A stretch of DNA of 64,000 bases from Streptomyces albipurpureus (GTDB lineage Bacteria > Actinomycetota > Actinomycetes > Streptomycetales > Streptomycetaceae). The DNA lies in assembly GCF_023701525.1 (NCBI RefSeq), contig NZ_JAMQAW010000007.1, positions 108,181 through 172,180 of the forward strand, in the 5' to 3' direction. Within the stretch, counting starts at the first letter, position 1, and every line of letters starts with the position of its first letter. A program made the position numbers and the translations under genes. Below are positions 16,794 to 26,000 of this stretch, one piece after another. Below the pieces are notes generated by a model. It was not told the origin of the DNA and did no database searches. It saw only the letters and a program-made list of their open reading frames with translations.

Positions 16794-17939
16794 ATGGCCA
16801 CCAACGCACTCCGCTCGCTGTGGGCCGAACCTCGACCCACGAACGCCCCGGACCGGAGGCCGCGGGACTGGGCCTTGGTCGCGGTACTGATCTGCTGGTC
16901 CCTGCTGGAAGTGGTGCTTCGCCAGGACCTGGCGCCACGCCCGCTGCTGCTACTCGCGGTGCTCGCGGTCCTCGGCACCCTGCTGTGGCGACGCACGCAC
17001 CCGCTCGTCGCGGTTGCGGTCTCCTTCGGCACGTTGACGATCGTCGACATCGTCAGAATCCTCACCGGGTCGCAAGGCGCCCTGCTGAACAGCATCTCCG
17101 CGGCGCTGATCCTGGCCTACGCCCTGTTCCGGTGGGGCTCCGGTCGGGAAGCCGCAAGCGGCATCGGCGTCATCCTGCTCTGGCTGGCCGTCACCAACGT
17201 CGCCGACACCACCAGCCTGGCGGATTCGGTCGCGTCATACGGGTTCTTCCTGTTCGCCGCCGCGCTCGGCGCCGCGATCCGCTATCACACGAAGATCCTC
17301 ATCCGCGACATCGACCAAGCCAAGGCCCGCGAACGCGAACAGCTCGCTCGTGAACTCCACGACACCGTCGCCCACCACGTCTCGGGCATCGCCATCCAGG
17401 CCCAAGCAGGACGTGCCGTCGCGGCCTCCCACCCCGAGCGTGCCATTGAGGCCCTGGCCATCATCGAGGACGCAGCGACCCGCACCCTCACCGAGCTGCG
17501 CGCCATCGTCGGCGTGCTCCGCGCCACACAGGACACCGAGTTCGCGCCGCAGCCCGGCGTGGCCGAGGTCGAGCAGCTCGCCACCGATGGCCAGACACGT
17601 CCCTGCGTCGAGGTGACGCTGTTCGGCGAGTTCGACGACCTCAGCCCGGCGGTCGGGGCCGCGATCTACCGCCTGGCCCAGGAGTCCGTCACCAACGCTC
17701 GACGGCACGCCCGCCACGCCACCCTGGTCACCGTCGCCGTCACAGGCGACGCCGACCAGGTACGGCTGACCATCGACGACGACGGCTTCGCCGCTGGCGG
17801 CCGCGCCCCAGCAGGCTACGGCCTGGTGGGCATGCGGGAACGCGCCTCACTGCTCGGCGGCACCTTCCACGCGGGCCCCGCCGCCGAGCGGGGCTGGCGG
17901 GTAGAGGCGGTCCTGCCTCGAACCGGGACGCCACGATGA
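16794..17939 (+). CDS. Sensor histidine kinase, NarL-partner (HisKA_3) type
   Basis: A 381-residue kinase with an N-terminal block of about five membrane helices (28-165), a short linker, the HisKA_3 box REQLARELHDTVAHHVSGIA with phosphoacceptor H189, and a C-terminal ATPase domain with the N-box YRLAQESVTNARRHARHAT and glycine motif DDDGFAAGGRAPAGYGLVGM. Mostly membrane sensing with no large outer domain is typical of streptomycete kinases responding to membrane or antibiotic stress. Its stop overlaps the response regulator start by 4 nt. A TAGGCT hexamer 6 nt before the ATG suggests a leaderless transcript rather than a ribosome site. Confidence 0.93.
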   Translation: MATNALRSLWAEPRPTNAPDRRPRDWALVAVLICWSLLEVVLRQDLAPRPLLLLAVLAVLGTLLWRRTHPLVAVAVSFGTLTIVDIVRILTGSQGALLNSISAALILAYALFRWGSGREAASGIGVILLWLAVTNVADTTSLADSVASYGFFLFAAALGAAIRYHTKILIRDIDQAKAREREQLARELHDTVAHHVSGIAIQAQAGRAVAASHPERAIEALAIIEDAATRTLTELRAIVGVLRATQDTEFAPQPGVAEVEQLATDGQTRPCVEVTLFGEFDDLSPAVGAAIYRLAQESVTNARRHARHATLVTVAVTGDADQVRLTIDDDGFAAGGRAPAGYGLVGMRERASLLGGTFHAGPAAERGWRVEAVLPRTGTPR

Positions 17940-18583
17940 GCATCAGGGTCCTCATCGCCGACGATCAGCTCATCGTGCGCACCGGGCTGACGATGCTGCT
18001 CGACGCCCAGCCCGACATCGAAGTGGTCGGCGCGGCCGCCGACGGGCGAGAGGCAGTCCGCCTGGCGCTCCAGCTGCGCCCCGACGTCGGCCTGTTCGAC
18101 ATCCGAATGCCGCTGATGGACGGCATCGATGCCACCCGACGCCTCGCCGGCCCCAGCGTCACCGATCCCCTGCCGATCGTGGTCATCACCACCTTCGACC
18201 TCGACGAGTATGTCCACGGGGCGCTCAGAGCCGGCGCCCGCGGATTCCTGCTCAAGGACGCCGGACCCGCCCTGCTGACCCAGGCCATCCACGCCGCCGC
18301 CGCCGGAGACGCGCTGATCGCACCCAGCGTGACTGTCCGACTGCTCGCAGCGTTCGCCCGCGCACAGACCTCACCACCGAGGCAGCCGATAGAACCGCTC
18401 ACCGCCCGCGAGGAGGAAGTCCTCGTGCCTGTAGCCCAGGGCCGCACCAACAATGAGATCGCCAGCGAGCTTTACATCACCACAAGCACCGTCAAAGCCC
18501 ACCTCGCCAGCCTCATGCGAAAGCTCGGCGCCCGAAACCGCGTCGAGGTCGCCATGTGGGCCCACGAGACCGGCCGCGTCTGA
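17936..18583 (+). CDS. LuxR/NarL-family response regulator
   Basis: A 215-residue regulator: receiver domain with IADD (7-10), phosphoacceptor D55 in VGLFDIRMPLMDG, and K in FLLKDAG; then a C-terminal LuxR helix-turn-helix (PLTAREEEVLVPVAQGRTNN, EIASELYITTSTVKAHLASL). Coupled to the kinase by ATGA. It probably acts on the divergent DUF6326 gene or on targets elsewhere. The gene runs directly into the 3' side of a decayed amidase on the opposite strand. Confidence 0.95.
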   Translation: MSIRVLIADDQLIVRTGLTMLLDAQPDIEVVGAAADGREAVRLALQLRPDVGLFDIRMPLMDGIDATRRLAGPSVTDPLPIVVITTFDLDEYVHGALRAGARGFLLKDAGPALLTQAIHAAAAGDALIAPSVTVRLLAAFARAQTSPPRQPIEPLTAREEEVLVPVAQGRTNNEIASELYITTSTVKAHLASLMRKLGARNRVEVAMWAHETGRV

Positions 18584-18744
18584 CGCCGCGAAGGCTCCCG
18601 CCGCCGTTTGCCGCAACCCCCCACAGCGTCACAAAGCGGCTCGGGCGCATATCGACCAGCCTTGTAGTACGCCACTCCCCCGGTCCGTTGCTGTTCGGGA
18701 GGCTCGGTCGGGAACACGCTGCAGGTTCGGGACCGTCTGGCATG

Positions 18745-19488
18745 GGGGCACGATGAGCTGCGCTCCCACCGGCAGACCCGCGGGGGCCGACCCGCTGGTA
18801 CGGCGGTGGCGGGCAGGCCGGGCATGGTGGCCAGACCGGCCCAGACGAGCTGGTCGAAGTGCGGGTACCCGACGCCGTCGTTGCCGACCCGGCGTTCCAA
18901 GACATGGGGTTGTGATCGTGCGGGAGTGCGGGAGTGGGCGTGATGGGACACACCACGGCGTCGAACTCGCCGAAGAGTTGCCGCCAGCCGTGGCGGTGGA
19001 GCTCGCGACGACTGTTCGCCTCGATCCAGTCGCGGTGGCTGCACACCATGCCGCGCAGCCGTGTCGCGTCGAGGCTCTGGTCGTCTGTGCTCAGTTCGGC
19101 GGCGTAGGTCCGCGGCTGCTCGTACCCTTCAACAGGAAAACGCGCAACGGAGCTCGAAGACAGCAACTGCGTGTAGAGCGTCCCGGCTTCGGTCAGACCG
19201 GGCAGCAGCGGAGTGTGCCGTTCGACGAGGGCGCCTCCGTCGACAAGGGCGTCGTCCACCCGGTTCACACCCGCCCGCATAGCGGGCCCGGTCGGAATGA
19301 GCGGATGCTCGTCGAGAACCAGGACCCGGAAGTCGCCGAGCCGCTCGGGGCGCGCGGGCGGCAGCGTCAAGTCGTGCGCTTTGCCGAGCGTCCGCGGGTC
19401 CGGTCTCATGATGTCGAGCAGGAGCGTGAGGTCGCGGGCAGTGCGCGCCATCGGACCGACGACGGCGAGGTCAAAGTCGACCGGCTAC
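18745..19488 (-). pseudogene. Amidase-signature enzyme, truncated at both ends and frameshifted
   Basis: On the minus strand DLAVVGPMARTARDLTLLLD, DFRVLVLDEHPLIPTGPAMR, DGGALVERHTPLLPGLTEA and FGEFDAVVCPITPTPALPHD are amidase-family blocks C-terminal to the Ser-Ser-Lys centre. Near 18900 the frame shifts to YPHFDQLVWAGLATMPGLPA then TAVPAGR, and shifts again before ending at about 18745. The N-terminal half with the catalytic triad is missing beyond 19488, where a TAG follows at once. A dead gene. Confidence 0.75.
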
Positions 19489-19548
19489 TGGCACTCTTGC
19501 CACATGGCAATCGCGGGGTCTCGCACGAAGACGACGGACACATGGCTC

Positions 19549-20094
19549 ATGCCTGCTGATGAGGTGCTTCTGGGGAAACGGATCGCTGAGGTGCTTCCCG
19601 CAGCCGGATGGCACTGCAGCCACCCGGGGCCTCTGGGTCTGCACCAAGTGCACCTGCATGCCTCGATCGAGTCCGCGCTGGGTTGCGGTAGCACGCAAGC
19701 GTTCCTCGGCCTCCCGGCAGGCGCCTCCCTGCCAACGACCATCGTTCCGGCTCCCGGCGTCAGCGCGCCGTGCGGACCGCCGATCGCAGCAGTTGTCCAG
19801 TTGCTCTGTTCACGCCTCAGGACGGATGAACGGGGTGAGTTCTTCGAGAGCGGGCGCCTCGCGGTGCGGTGGTTCGAGCCCGAAGTCGGACCGGAAACGC
19901 ATCAGACGCTCACCGAGCAGACACGGCTGGTCTGGACTGCGTTGCGAACCGCGACCCGGCCGGCAGCGATCGAGACAGCAGTTGGTCGCCGCACTACAGG
20001 AACGAGAATCGGGCCCGCTGCCCATGACCAGGTGATCCGCCAGCAGGTGCCGCTGGCGGGACCAGGCGGTGAGCGGTTTCGGCTGGTGAACTGA
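19549..20094 (+). CDS. Hypothetical protein, unrecognised
   Basis: From ATG 19549 the frame gives 181 residues, MPADEVLLGKRIAEVLPAAG onward, ending with GPGGERFRLVN. The C-terminal half (RGEFFESGRLAVRWFEPEVG, HQTLTEQTRLVWTALRTATR) looks like genuine coding sequence by codon use and helical pattern, but I know no family with it. There is no good ribosome site, and both flanks are gene remnants, so it may itself be a fragment. No signal peptide or membrane helix. Confidence 0.35.
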   Translation: MPADEVLLGKRIAEVLPAAGWHCSHPGPLGLHQVHLHASIESALGCGSTQAFLGLPAGASLPTTIVPAPGVSAPCGPPIAAVVQLLCSRLRTDERGEFFESGRLAVRWFEPEVGPETHQTLTEQTRLVWTALRTATRPAAIETAVGRRTTGTRIGPAAHDQVIRQQVPLAGPGGERFRLVN

Positions 20095-20252
20095 CGATCA
20101 GGCAGGCTCGTTCGGTCAGTTCTCCATCCACCCTGCTCGGACTGTGACTCGAACTGTGTCCGCTCACCCGGGCGTTCCCGGGTCGTGAAGGCGGCCTTCG
20201 CTTGCTGTTGTGGCCCGTCGCAGAGATCCGGGATCAACCGACGGCCGTTGCC

Positions 20253-20480
20253 ATGAGTGTGGTGTGCCCGGATGCCCGGCGGGATGAGCTGTTCGAGATC
20301 ACCGATGCGGTGCTGTGCGTCGACGGGCCGGTGTGGTCTCACTGGTGGATCCGACGTTGGTGCCCGAACACCGCCGGGCGCACGGCGCGTTGAACGGAGC
20401 CCTCAACGGCGGCCGGATCGACGTCGAGGGGTTGCGGACGGCGCTGGCCGGGCCGCCGTTGCCCCGGTTCGAGGGCGGGC
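20253..20480 (+). pseudogene. IS701-like transposase N-terminal fragment, frameshifted
   Basis: CPDARRDELFEITDAVLCVD then GPVWS in one frame continues after a one-base shift near 20335 as LVDPTLVPEHRRAHGALNGA, LNGGRIDVEGLRTALAGPP and LPRFEGGR. This is the N-terminus of a common streptomycete transposase (IS701-type group, from memory). The catalytic domain that should follow is absent. Confidence 0.65.
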
Positions 20481-20661
20481 GGGGTGGGAGGCCTGGTGTC
20501 GGAAGTACGGGGGCACGACGACGCAAGGGTGGTGGCCGCGCGGAAGAAGCGCATCGAGATATCTCGCGGCCATCTGTAGCGTCGCGGTTCAGGGCACTCC
20601 CCAGGGCAACGGAAGTCGAGAACTCACCCAGCCACCACACCGCATCCGACTTCCTCCAGCG

Positions 20662-21141
20662 TCAGGGGTGCTGCCCGGTTCGGTCCGGTTGGCCGGGCCG
20701 CGTGCGGGGTTCCGGTGTGCGCTGCCATGCCCGCGGAGTCACCCCATACGCCTCCCGGAAGCGTCTGGCGAAGTGGCTTGCGTCCCGGAAGCCCCAGGCA
20801 TGGGCGGCCGCGCCGATCGGTCTGGTGCGGCCGTTGGGAGCGGACAGGGTGCGGCGGGCGCCTTCGAGGCGTTGTTCGATCAGCCACTGCTCCAGGCTGA
20901 TGTCCGACCGGGAGCACAGGCGGTACAGGCCGCGAAGGGAGATGCCGTGGGCCGCGGCGATTGCGGCCGGTGTGAGATCGGGTCGGGTCAGATGGGTCCG
21001 CGCGTAGGACAGGACGCGCTCCAGCAGAATGTCGGGCGGTGCGGATCGTGCGTGGGGGTCGATCGCCCCCGACCTCGAACGCTTCGAAGCCCAGCGGGCC
21101 GGCTCGCACACCACCGAGATCGACAGTTCACACGTCGCCAT
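20662..21141 (-). pseudogene. AraC-family regulator, only the C-terminal HTH part left
   Basis: The minus frame ending at 20662 encodes a full AraC double helix-turn-helix: DLTPAAIAAAHGISLRGLYR and then PIGAAAHAWGFRDASHFARR, FREAYGVTPRAWQRTPEPR. The expected N-terminal ligand-binding domain of about 180 residues is lacking: at about 21150 the frame runs into DNA that belongs to a metallo-hydrolase remnant on the other strand. An ATG at 21141 (MATCELSISVVCEPARW) would allow a 159-residue protein, so a free DNA-binding domain could still be made, but there is no ribosome site and a gene fragment is the simpler reading. Confidence 0.6.
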
Positions 21142-21199
21142 GATGTCCCACCCCGGCACCGTCACCCGGCTCATCACCTCCGCCGCCCGCACCACGGCG

Positions 21200-21639
21200 G
21201 CCACCCGATCAGCGTCACGGCCACACCGGCCCGCCACGGACCGCCGTTGTCCCGGCCGATCACCGGACAGGTGACCGGATTCGCCCTCGGCTGGGAAGGC
21301 CAACAGCACGGTGTCCTCTGGATCTCCGGAGACACCGTCCTCTACCGCGGGCTGCGCGAAGTCGCCCAGCGGCTCACTGTGGGCACGGCCCTGCTGCACC
21401 TGGGCGGCGTACGCTTTCCGATCACCGGCCCGCTCCGGTACACCATGACCGCGGCCCAGGCCATGGAGCGGTGCCGCTGGCTCCGGCCCCACACAGCCAT
21501 CCCCGTCCACTACGAGGGCTGGCACCACTTTTACGAAGGCCGCCCGGGCATCGAGCGTGAGCTCACCCGCGTACCAGACGACATCCGCGACCGGTTCCGT
21601 TTCCTGCATACCGGAACCGCCACCGGCATCGACGCCTGA
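21200..21639 (+). pseudogene. Metallo-beta-lactamase-fold hydrolase, 5'-truncated
   Basis: ISVTATPARHGPPLSRPITG, WEGQQHGVLWISGDTVLYRG and RPHTAIPVHYEGWHHFYEGR match the C-terminal two thirds of UlaG-like/YcbL-like hydrolases, with the metal-site D in SGDTV and H in PVHYEGW kept. The N-terminal HxHxDH part is missing, replaced upstream by unrelated sequence overlapping the AraC remnant. It ends normally at 21639. Without its first metal site the enzyme cannot be active. Confidence 0.7.
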
Positions 21640-22098
21640 GGCGGGCGACATCGAGGGGGTGGCGGCCGCGAAGCAACCGCATTTCGCCGCCCGCTGTTCT
21701 TGGCCAAGGCACAGACTTCGACCAGCGGAGCGTTCGTGTCGAAGACAGGCAGTATCAGCCCGGACAACAAGAAGTTCCCGTCGATCCCACAGGAACCGAC
21801 CGCAGGGCGGTGCCAGACCGGCACCTTCAAGCGTCGTCAAGCACGTACCACCGGCGCCACCGACCCGCGCACCACTACTCGCGGCGCCCCGCCCCCACCA
21901 GTGCGTGGAGCTTCTTCCCCGCTTCGGCCACCCGGCGGGCCGCGGCTTCCTCCGTCTGACTCCGCGCGTGACGTGTTCGGCGTCGTCCTTCGCGCACGGC
22001 CCGCACAGGGGGTCCCACTCGCCAGGTCAGGAGTTCTGCCCCCTACCGGCTGCCCAGGGCCGTCGGTGAACTCGTTTCCGCAGCGCGCAGGCGTGCCC
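21640..22098. other. Gap without a recognisable gene
   Basis: No product, repeat or RNA could be recognised between the hydrolase remnant and the P450 terminator. Confidence 0.4.
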
Positions 22099-22128
22099 CG
22101 CAGCGGCGCCGAATGCGGCGCCGCTGCG
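22099..22128. terminator. 13-bp GC-rich hairpin, terminator of the P450 gene
   Basis: Arm CGCAGCGGCGCCG (22099-22111) pairs perfectly with CGGCGCCGCTGCG (22116-22128), loop AATG. It lies 35 nt beyond the stop of the leftward P450 gene. Confidence 0.75.
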
Positions 22129-22162
22129 CCCAGATGCCCGCGCCACGATGGGCCGGTGCGGG

Positions 22163-23452
22163 CTACTCCCCCGCGGGGATTCGGGGTTCCAGGCGTACGG
22201 GGAGGGATGTCAGGTGCCAGTTGACAGGGTTGCTGCCGCGTCGTGGATGTTCCTGATCAGTGGCGAGCCGCAAGTCGGGTACGCGGGCGAGCAACTCGGT
22301 CAGGGCGACGGCGGTCTCCTCCTGTGCGAGGTGCGCGCCCAGGCAGCGGTGGACGCCGTGTCCGAAGCCGAGGTGGGGTTCGCGGCTGTAGCGGGTGCGA
22401 GTGAGGTCGAGGCCGTCGGGGTCGGTGAAGGCGGCCGGATCGCGGTTGGCCGCGGAGACGATCGGAAGGACGGCTTCCCCGGTGCGTACCGGGGTGTTGC
22501 CGACGGTGGTGTCGCAGATGGCATAGCGGGGCAGCGCGCGTACGACGGGTCCGCAGTAGCGCATGAGCTCGTCGACGGCGTGCGGCATGAGGGTGGGGTC
22601 TTCGCGCAGCAGGGCGAGTTGATCGGGGTGGGTGAGCAGCGCTTCGGTGCTGTTGGCGATGAGGTTGACCGTGGTGATGTGCCCGGCGACGACCAGGTTG
22701 ACGATGAGGGCGACAAGTTCGTCGGTACTGAGTCGGTCGTGGTGGTGGGGTGCGAGCAGGTCGGAGATGAGGTCGTTGCCGGGGCGGGTGGCATGCAGCT
22801 CGACGAGGGCGTGGGCGTCGGCGACCATACCGGCGAGGGCGTCGCCGAGTTGGTCACCGCAGACGCCGGCGGTCAGCGTGGCGCTCCGCGCCCGCCAGCG
22901 CTCTCGGTCGGCTTCGGGAACGGCGATGAGCTCGCAGATGACGGTGATGGGCAGCGGTCGGGCGAAGTGTTCGATCAGGTCGACGACGCCGTCCTCGGCG
23001 TGGTCCGGCAGGCGGTCAAGCAGGTGGGTGGCGACGGCCTTGATCCTGGGGCGCAGCGCGGCCACACGGCGCGGGGAGAACGCGGCAGTGACCAGGCCGC
23101 GCAGTCGGCGGTGGTCGGGGCCGTCCGAGTCGAAGATTCCGGCGCGCAGGTACTTCTCGTGCTCCGCGTACATGCCGCGGGCTTGCCAGGTCTGTTCGGT
23201 GCGGTGGGCCACCGCACCACCGGGGACGGTCGTGGCGTCGATGGTGAAGGCGGGGCCGCTCATGATGGTGCGGATGTCAGCGTGGCGGGTGGCCACCCAC
23301 ATGGGGTCCACACCCGGGACGCGGCCCCGCACCATCTGCTCGCGCTCACGGATATGGGTGTAGGCGGTGAACGGGTCGCGGATCAACTCCTGATCCGCGA
23401 GGTCCAACAGTTCGCTGTCGGCCTGGGTGGTGCCCGGGTCCTGCACAGCCAT
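22163..23452 (-). CDS. Cytochrome P450 (bacterial class I, CYP105/107-like size)
   Basis: A soluble 429-residue haem monooxygenase. The haem loop FGHGVHRCLGAHLAQEE carries the thiolate ligand C370; the I-helix oxygen-activation motif is AGHITT (256-261), the K-helix ExxR is ELMR (295-298), and the C-helix HxxxR is HRRLR. The start at 23452 is chosen because GGAG lies 9 nt upstream and the next upstream ATG extends only five codons. No ferredoxin or reductase gene is adjacent, so it must use partners encoded elsewhere. It stands alone between a decay zone and DUF1877, and no biosynthetic core enzyme lies nearby; substrate unknown. A strong terminator follows. Confidence 0.95.
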   Translation of the reverse strand: MAVQDPGTTQADSELLDLADQELIRDPFTAYTHIREREQMVRGRVPGVDPMWVATRHADIRTIMSGPAFTIDATTVPGGAVAHRTEQTWQARGMYAEHEKYLRAGIFDSDGPDHRRLRGLVTAAFSPRRVAALRPRIKAVATHLLDRLPDHAEDGVVDLIEHFARPLPITVICELIAVPEADRERWRARSATLTAGVCGDQLGDALAGMVADAHALVELHATRPGNDLISDLLAPHHHDRLSTDELVALIVNLVVAGHITTVNLIANSTEALLTHPDQLALLREDPTLMPHAVDELMRYCGPVVRALPRYAICDTTVGNTPVRTGEAVLPIVSAANRDPAAFTDPDGLDLTRTRYSREPHLGFGHGVHRCLGAHLAQEETAVALTELLARVPDLRLATDQEHPRRGSNPVNWHLTSLPVRLEPRIPAGE

Positions 23453-23638
23453 GTCGGAACGCTCCAAACACATGGATGTCTCAGGTGACGGCATCATGGC
23501 AGCGGCCCACACCCCACCGCCGACCGCCCGCGCCAATCCACCTGAACGAGGGTATTCGCCGCGAGCATCGCCACCGTCGGTGAACCCGCGCGAACCTCAC
23601 CACCACACGGTCACAGGGGTGTTGTCAGTGGCGGCTCC

Positions 23639-23644
23639 TAGGAT
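23639..23644 (+). promoter_or_regulatory. -10 box TAGGAT placed for leaderless transcription
   Basis: TAGGAT ends 6 nt before the ATG at 23651, so transcription would begin at or next to the start codon. There is no Shine-Dalgarno sequence, which supports a leaderless message. Confidence 0.55.
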
Positions 23645-23650
23645 CCGGCC

Positions 23651-24154
23651 ATGAGCATGATCGGAGAGTACGCCCGCCTCACCCCCACTGAGCTGGACCG
23701 GGCGGTCCAGGACCCCTACTGGGCCTGGGAGTTCGTCGAGGAGCACCTGGCCGCGGCGCCAGGCGACGGCACACCCGTTCCCGGGGGCCGTCTGCACAGC
23801 ACCGGGAAGATGTGGCACGCGCTGGAGTATCTGCTGAGGCTCCGGGGCGTCGAGGTGAACGTGGTTCATGGTGAGGAGGAGATCCCCGGCGCGGGGCACT
23901 GGGGGTACGGAGTGCCCCGGACGATCAGCCCGGAGCGGGTACGGGTCGCCGCGAGCGCGATGAAGGCGATCACCCCGGAGGGACTCGTCGAGGAGGTCGC
24001 CCCGGCGGAGCTGGCGGACGCGGGGATCTACCCCTGTACGGGCTCCGACCCCGTTGAGCGGCTGGACGACGTGGCGGTCGCGTACCAGGATCTCGCTGCC
24101 TTCTTCAGGACGGCCGCCCGTCTCCGGCAGGGCCTGGTGGTCTGGATCGCCTGA
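23651..24154 (+). CDS. DUF1877 (YfbM-like) family protein
   Basis: A 167-residue cytoplasmic protein. MSMIGEYARLTPTELDRAVQ at the start, the central KMWHALEYLLRLRGVEV, and the end YQDLAAFFRTAARLRQGLVV fit DUF1877, a family of unknown function with members in E. coli (YfbM) and many Streptomyces. The absence of an SD and the TAGGAT box 6 nt upstream point to leaderless translation. Transcribed away from the P450 gene; no operon partner follows. Confidence 0.85.
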   Translation: MSMIGEYARLTPTELDRAVQDPYWAWEFVEEHLAAAPGDGTPVPGGRLHSTGKMWHALEYLLRLRGVEVNVVHGEEEIPGAGHWGYGVPRTISPERVRVAASAMKAITPEGLVEEVAPAELADAGIYPCTGSDPVERLDDVAVAYQDLAAFFRTAARLRQGLVVWIA

Positions 24155-24441
24155 TGGAGGGCCCGCGGGTGCGACCAGAACGAGCTCGCCCTCCTCCGCG
24201 GCCGAAGACGCCGGGGGACGACCGCTGGTGGGAGGCGCCGCGGTGCCGGAGGTGTATGACCATCAGCTGCGGCCAGGCCGGGCGGACTAGCCGGGCAGGC
24301 GCGGGGCGAGAGAGTCCCTGGTGGATTCGGCGTGCCGGGCATGTCAGCGTGATCGGAGGACGCCGGGCCCAGGATCTCGTCCCGGCCCTGGCCGCGCACG
24401 ACGATGGGCACGCTGTCCATGCCCTCCAGGGCGCCGACTGT

Positions 24442-24666
24442 TCACATTCGCTTGCGGCCCTGCGCATCGCAGGGCAGTCTGCCCATGCCGTACACCGCCC
24501 GGAATTCGCGGGTGGCTTGGGCTTCGGTCTCCGCGATAGCGGTGGGTTTCACCCGGACCAGGCCGGTGAAGGGGCGTTCCACATCGCGGATCATCAGCAG
24601 CGCTCCGGTCAGCAGGGCGGTGATCAGCAGCAGTGCCACGAGTTGGGGCCTGTGTGTCCGGCCCAG
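24442..24666 (-). pseudogene. DUF4239 (bestrophin-like) C-terminal fragment
   Basis: LVALLLITALLTGALLMIRD, VERPFTGLVRVKPTAIAETE then AQATREFRAVYG is the last membrane helix and tail of DUF4239 membrane proteins (D-x-ERPFxG motif). The preceding 150 or more residues are missing. It could be translated as 65 residues from 24639 but has no ribosome site. Confidence 0.5.
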
Positions 24667-24856
24667 CGTGTACAGGGCTCCACCGGAACGCGGCCGGTGG
24701 AAGAGCGCCGGGCGGGCTCATGGACCACCACCGCCTCAACCCCAACGAGGAGGCGACCATCCCCACCGCTCCGAAGCCATGGGCCCCGTGGTGTGTTTCG
24801 TGGTCGTGCAATGGGCTGTCTTCCCAATCACCCACCGCACCCTGACCGTCACCGCT

Positions 24857-25150
24857 TTATGCCTGGTCGGGATCAGCGACGAGTAGCCGGGGTTCGAGGT
24901 CGGTCAGATCGTCGGCGTCGTAGTCCAGTTCGGCCGCCGCCGACAGCAGTCGGGTGTACTCCGCCCGCCCGAGGAGGAGCCGGAAGGAGTTGACCGTGTT
25001 GACGAGGTAGTCGATGGCCATGTCCGGCTCGCCGTTCGCGACCAGTTCACGAACCGATGTCAGTGCCGGCACGGAGATCCCGCGTGTGACGGCTCTCCGT
25101 TCCAGGGCGTCTACCACCGCGTACACCGATGCTGCTGCCGTCCGCGTCAT
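24857..25150 (-). CDS. Small helical hypothetical protein, weakly MafI-immunity-like
   Basis: From ATG 25150 (MTRTAAASVYAVVDALERRA) 97 residues are encoded, all predicted helical, with SVRELVANGEPDMAIDYLVN and a conserved-looking acidic tail YDADDLTDLEPRLLV. The pattern of a short helical protein with GE-x-x-x-A-x-x-x-L resembles MafI-type contact-toxin immunity proteins, but the match is faint and no toxin gene is next to it. Longer starts exist (25219) without ribosome sites. The upstream side is an IS5-type scar, which may have removed its partner. Confidence 0.4.
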   Translation of the reverse strand: MTRTAAASVYAVVDALERRAVTRGISVPALTSVRELVANGEPDMAIDYLVNTVNSFRLLLGRAEYTRLLSAAAELDYDADDLTDLEPRLLVADPDQA

Positions 25151-25309
25151 GACCGCCGTCCAGATTCCTTGCCCGTACCGCACGACGTCTGAACCGTCCG
25201 GTGGGGCGACGATCATATCGCTGCCCGCGCCGGAGGCCGCGTGAACCAGCGACCGTCCCGTAAATGATCTCCGAGCCGTCTCGGGCGGGGCAGCCGTCGC
25301 GCTGGCCGC

Positions 25310-25562
25310 TCGTCTGTCCGCCGAGTGTGAGCCTGTGCGCCCGTGCGATGCCCCACATGACATCGTGGACGCCGTCGCCTTCGGGGTGACAGTCGCTAAT
25401 GATCTTCCAGGCCTTCACCCGGGCCACGATGTGCTCGACACGGGCGCGGACCGGCATGTGGGACCGGCCGTGTGCTTCTTTCCCGTCCGGGAGGCCGGCC
25501 TGGCCGCGCTCGCGGGCGCCACCGAGGAGTGGCTGCTCCCTGGAGGGAGTAGTCACCCACAT
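25310..25562 (-). pseudogene. IS5-type DDE transposase, C-terminal fragment
   Basis: KEAHGRSHMPVRARVEHIVA then RVKAWKIISDCHPEGDGVHD and MWGIARAHRLTLGGQ are the final third of a Streptomyces IS5-like transposase, with the last catalytic E in RARVEH. The N-terminal part is missing. Confidence 0.65.
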
Positions 25563-25660
25563 CTCCCCAGAGGAGTTGTCAGAAGAAGACGAGGATCACG
25601 GGCATGACGGGTCTTCTCTGCTGACTCCGGCCACGCGCCCGCTGGGACCCGGCAGCGAAA

Positions 25661-25690
25661 CGGCTCCGCCCTCAGGAGGAGGGGGAGCCG
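25661..25690. terminator. Hairpin terminator after the glsB-like gene
   Basis: CGGCTCC-G-CCCTC (25661-25673) pairs with GAGGGGGAGCCG (25679-25690) over 12 bp with one bulged G and a 5-nt loop, 31 nt beyond the stop at 25722. Confidence 0.6.
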
Positions 25691-25721
25691 CTCGGGTCAG
25701 TGCCGCTCGGGTCAGTGCCGC

Positions 25722-26000
25722 TCAGGCGTGGCGGTGGTGGCGCTTGTTACCGGTGACCAGTCGGTAGACGGCGAGCAGGATGACAGAGCCGATGATGGCG
25801 GCGATCCAAGTGGAGAGGTCGAAGAAGCCGTCGATGGAGTCGACGCCGAATATGACCTTGCCGAGCCATCCGCCGAGCAGACCGCCCGCGATGCCGATGA
25901 GCATCGTGATGATGATGCCGCCCGGGTCCTTACCCGGCATCAGCGCCTTCGCGATGAAGCCCGCGAGCAGTCCGATCAAGATCCAGGCAATGATGCTCAT
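25722..26000 (-). CDS. GlsB/YeaQ/YmgE family stress-associated membrane protein
   Basis: A 92-residue protein of three membrane helices with glycine zippers: MSIIAWILIGLLAGFIAKAL, ITMLIGIAGGLLGGWLGKVI and WIAAIIGSVILLAVYRLVTG, with the family PGKDPGG loop after the first. The tail KRHHRHA is basic. YeaQ/YmgE proteins (transglycosylase-associated) are often induced in stationary phase or by stress; their biochemical role is unsettled. AGGAGCAGCGC precedes the ATG. It is a stand-alone gene with its own terminator. Confidence 0.93.
   Translation of the reverse strand: MSIIAWILIGLLAGFIAKALMPGKDPGGIIITMLIGIAGGLLGGWLGKVIFGVDSIDGFFDLSTWIAAIIGSVILLAVYRLVTGNKRHHRHA

Noticed and set aside
20257..21639. 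Single 460-residue fusion protein covering the IS701-like and hydrolase parts
   Set aside because: The frame joins unrelated remnants by chance; the middle is antisense to the AraC domain.
22148..23488. 446-codon plus-strand frame opposite the P450 gene
   Set aside because: The minus strand shows all P450 motifs; the plus frame is a GC-driven antisense frame.
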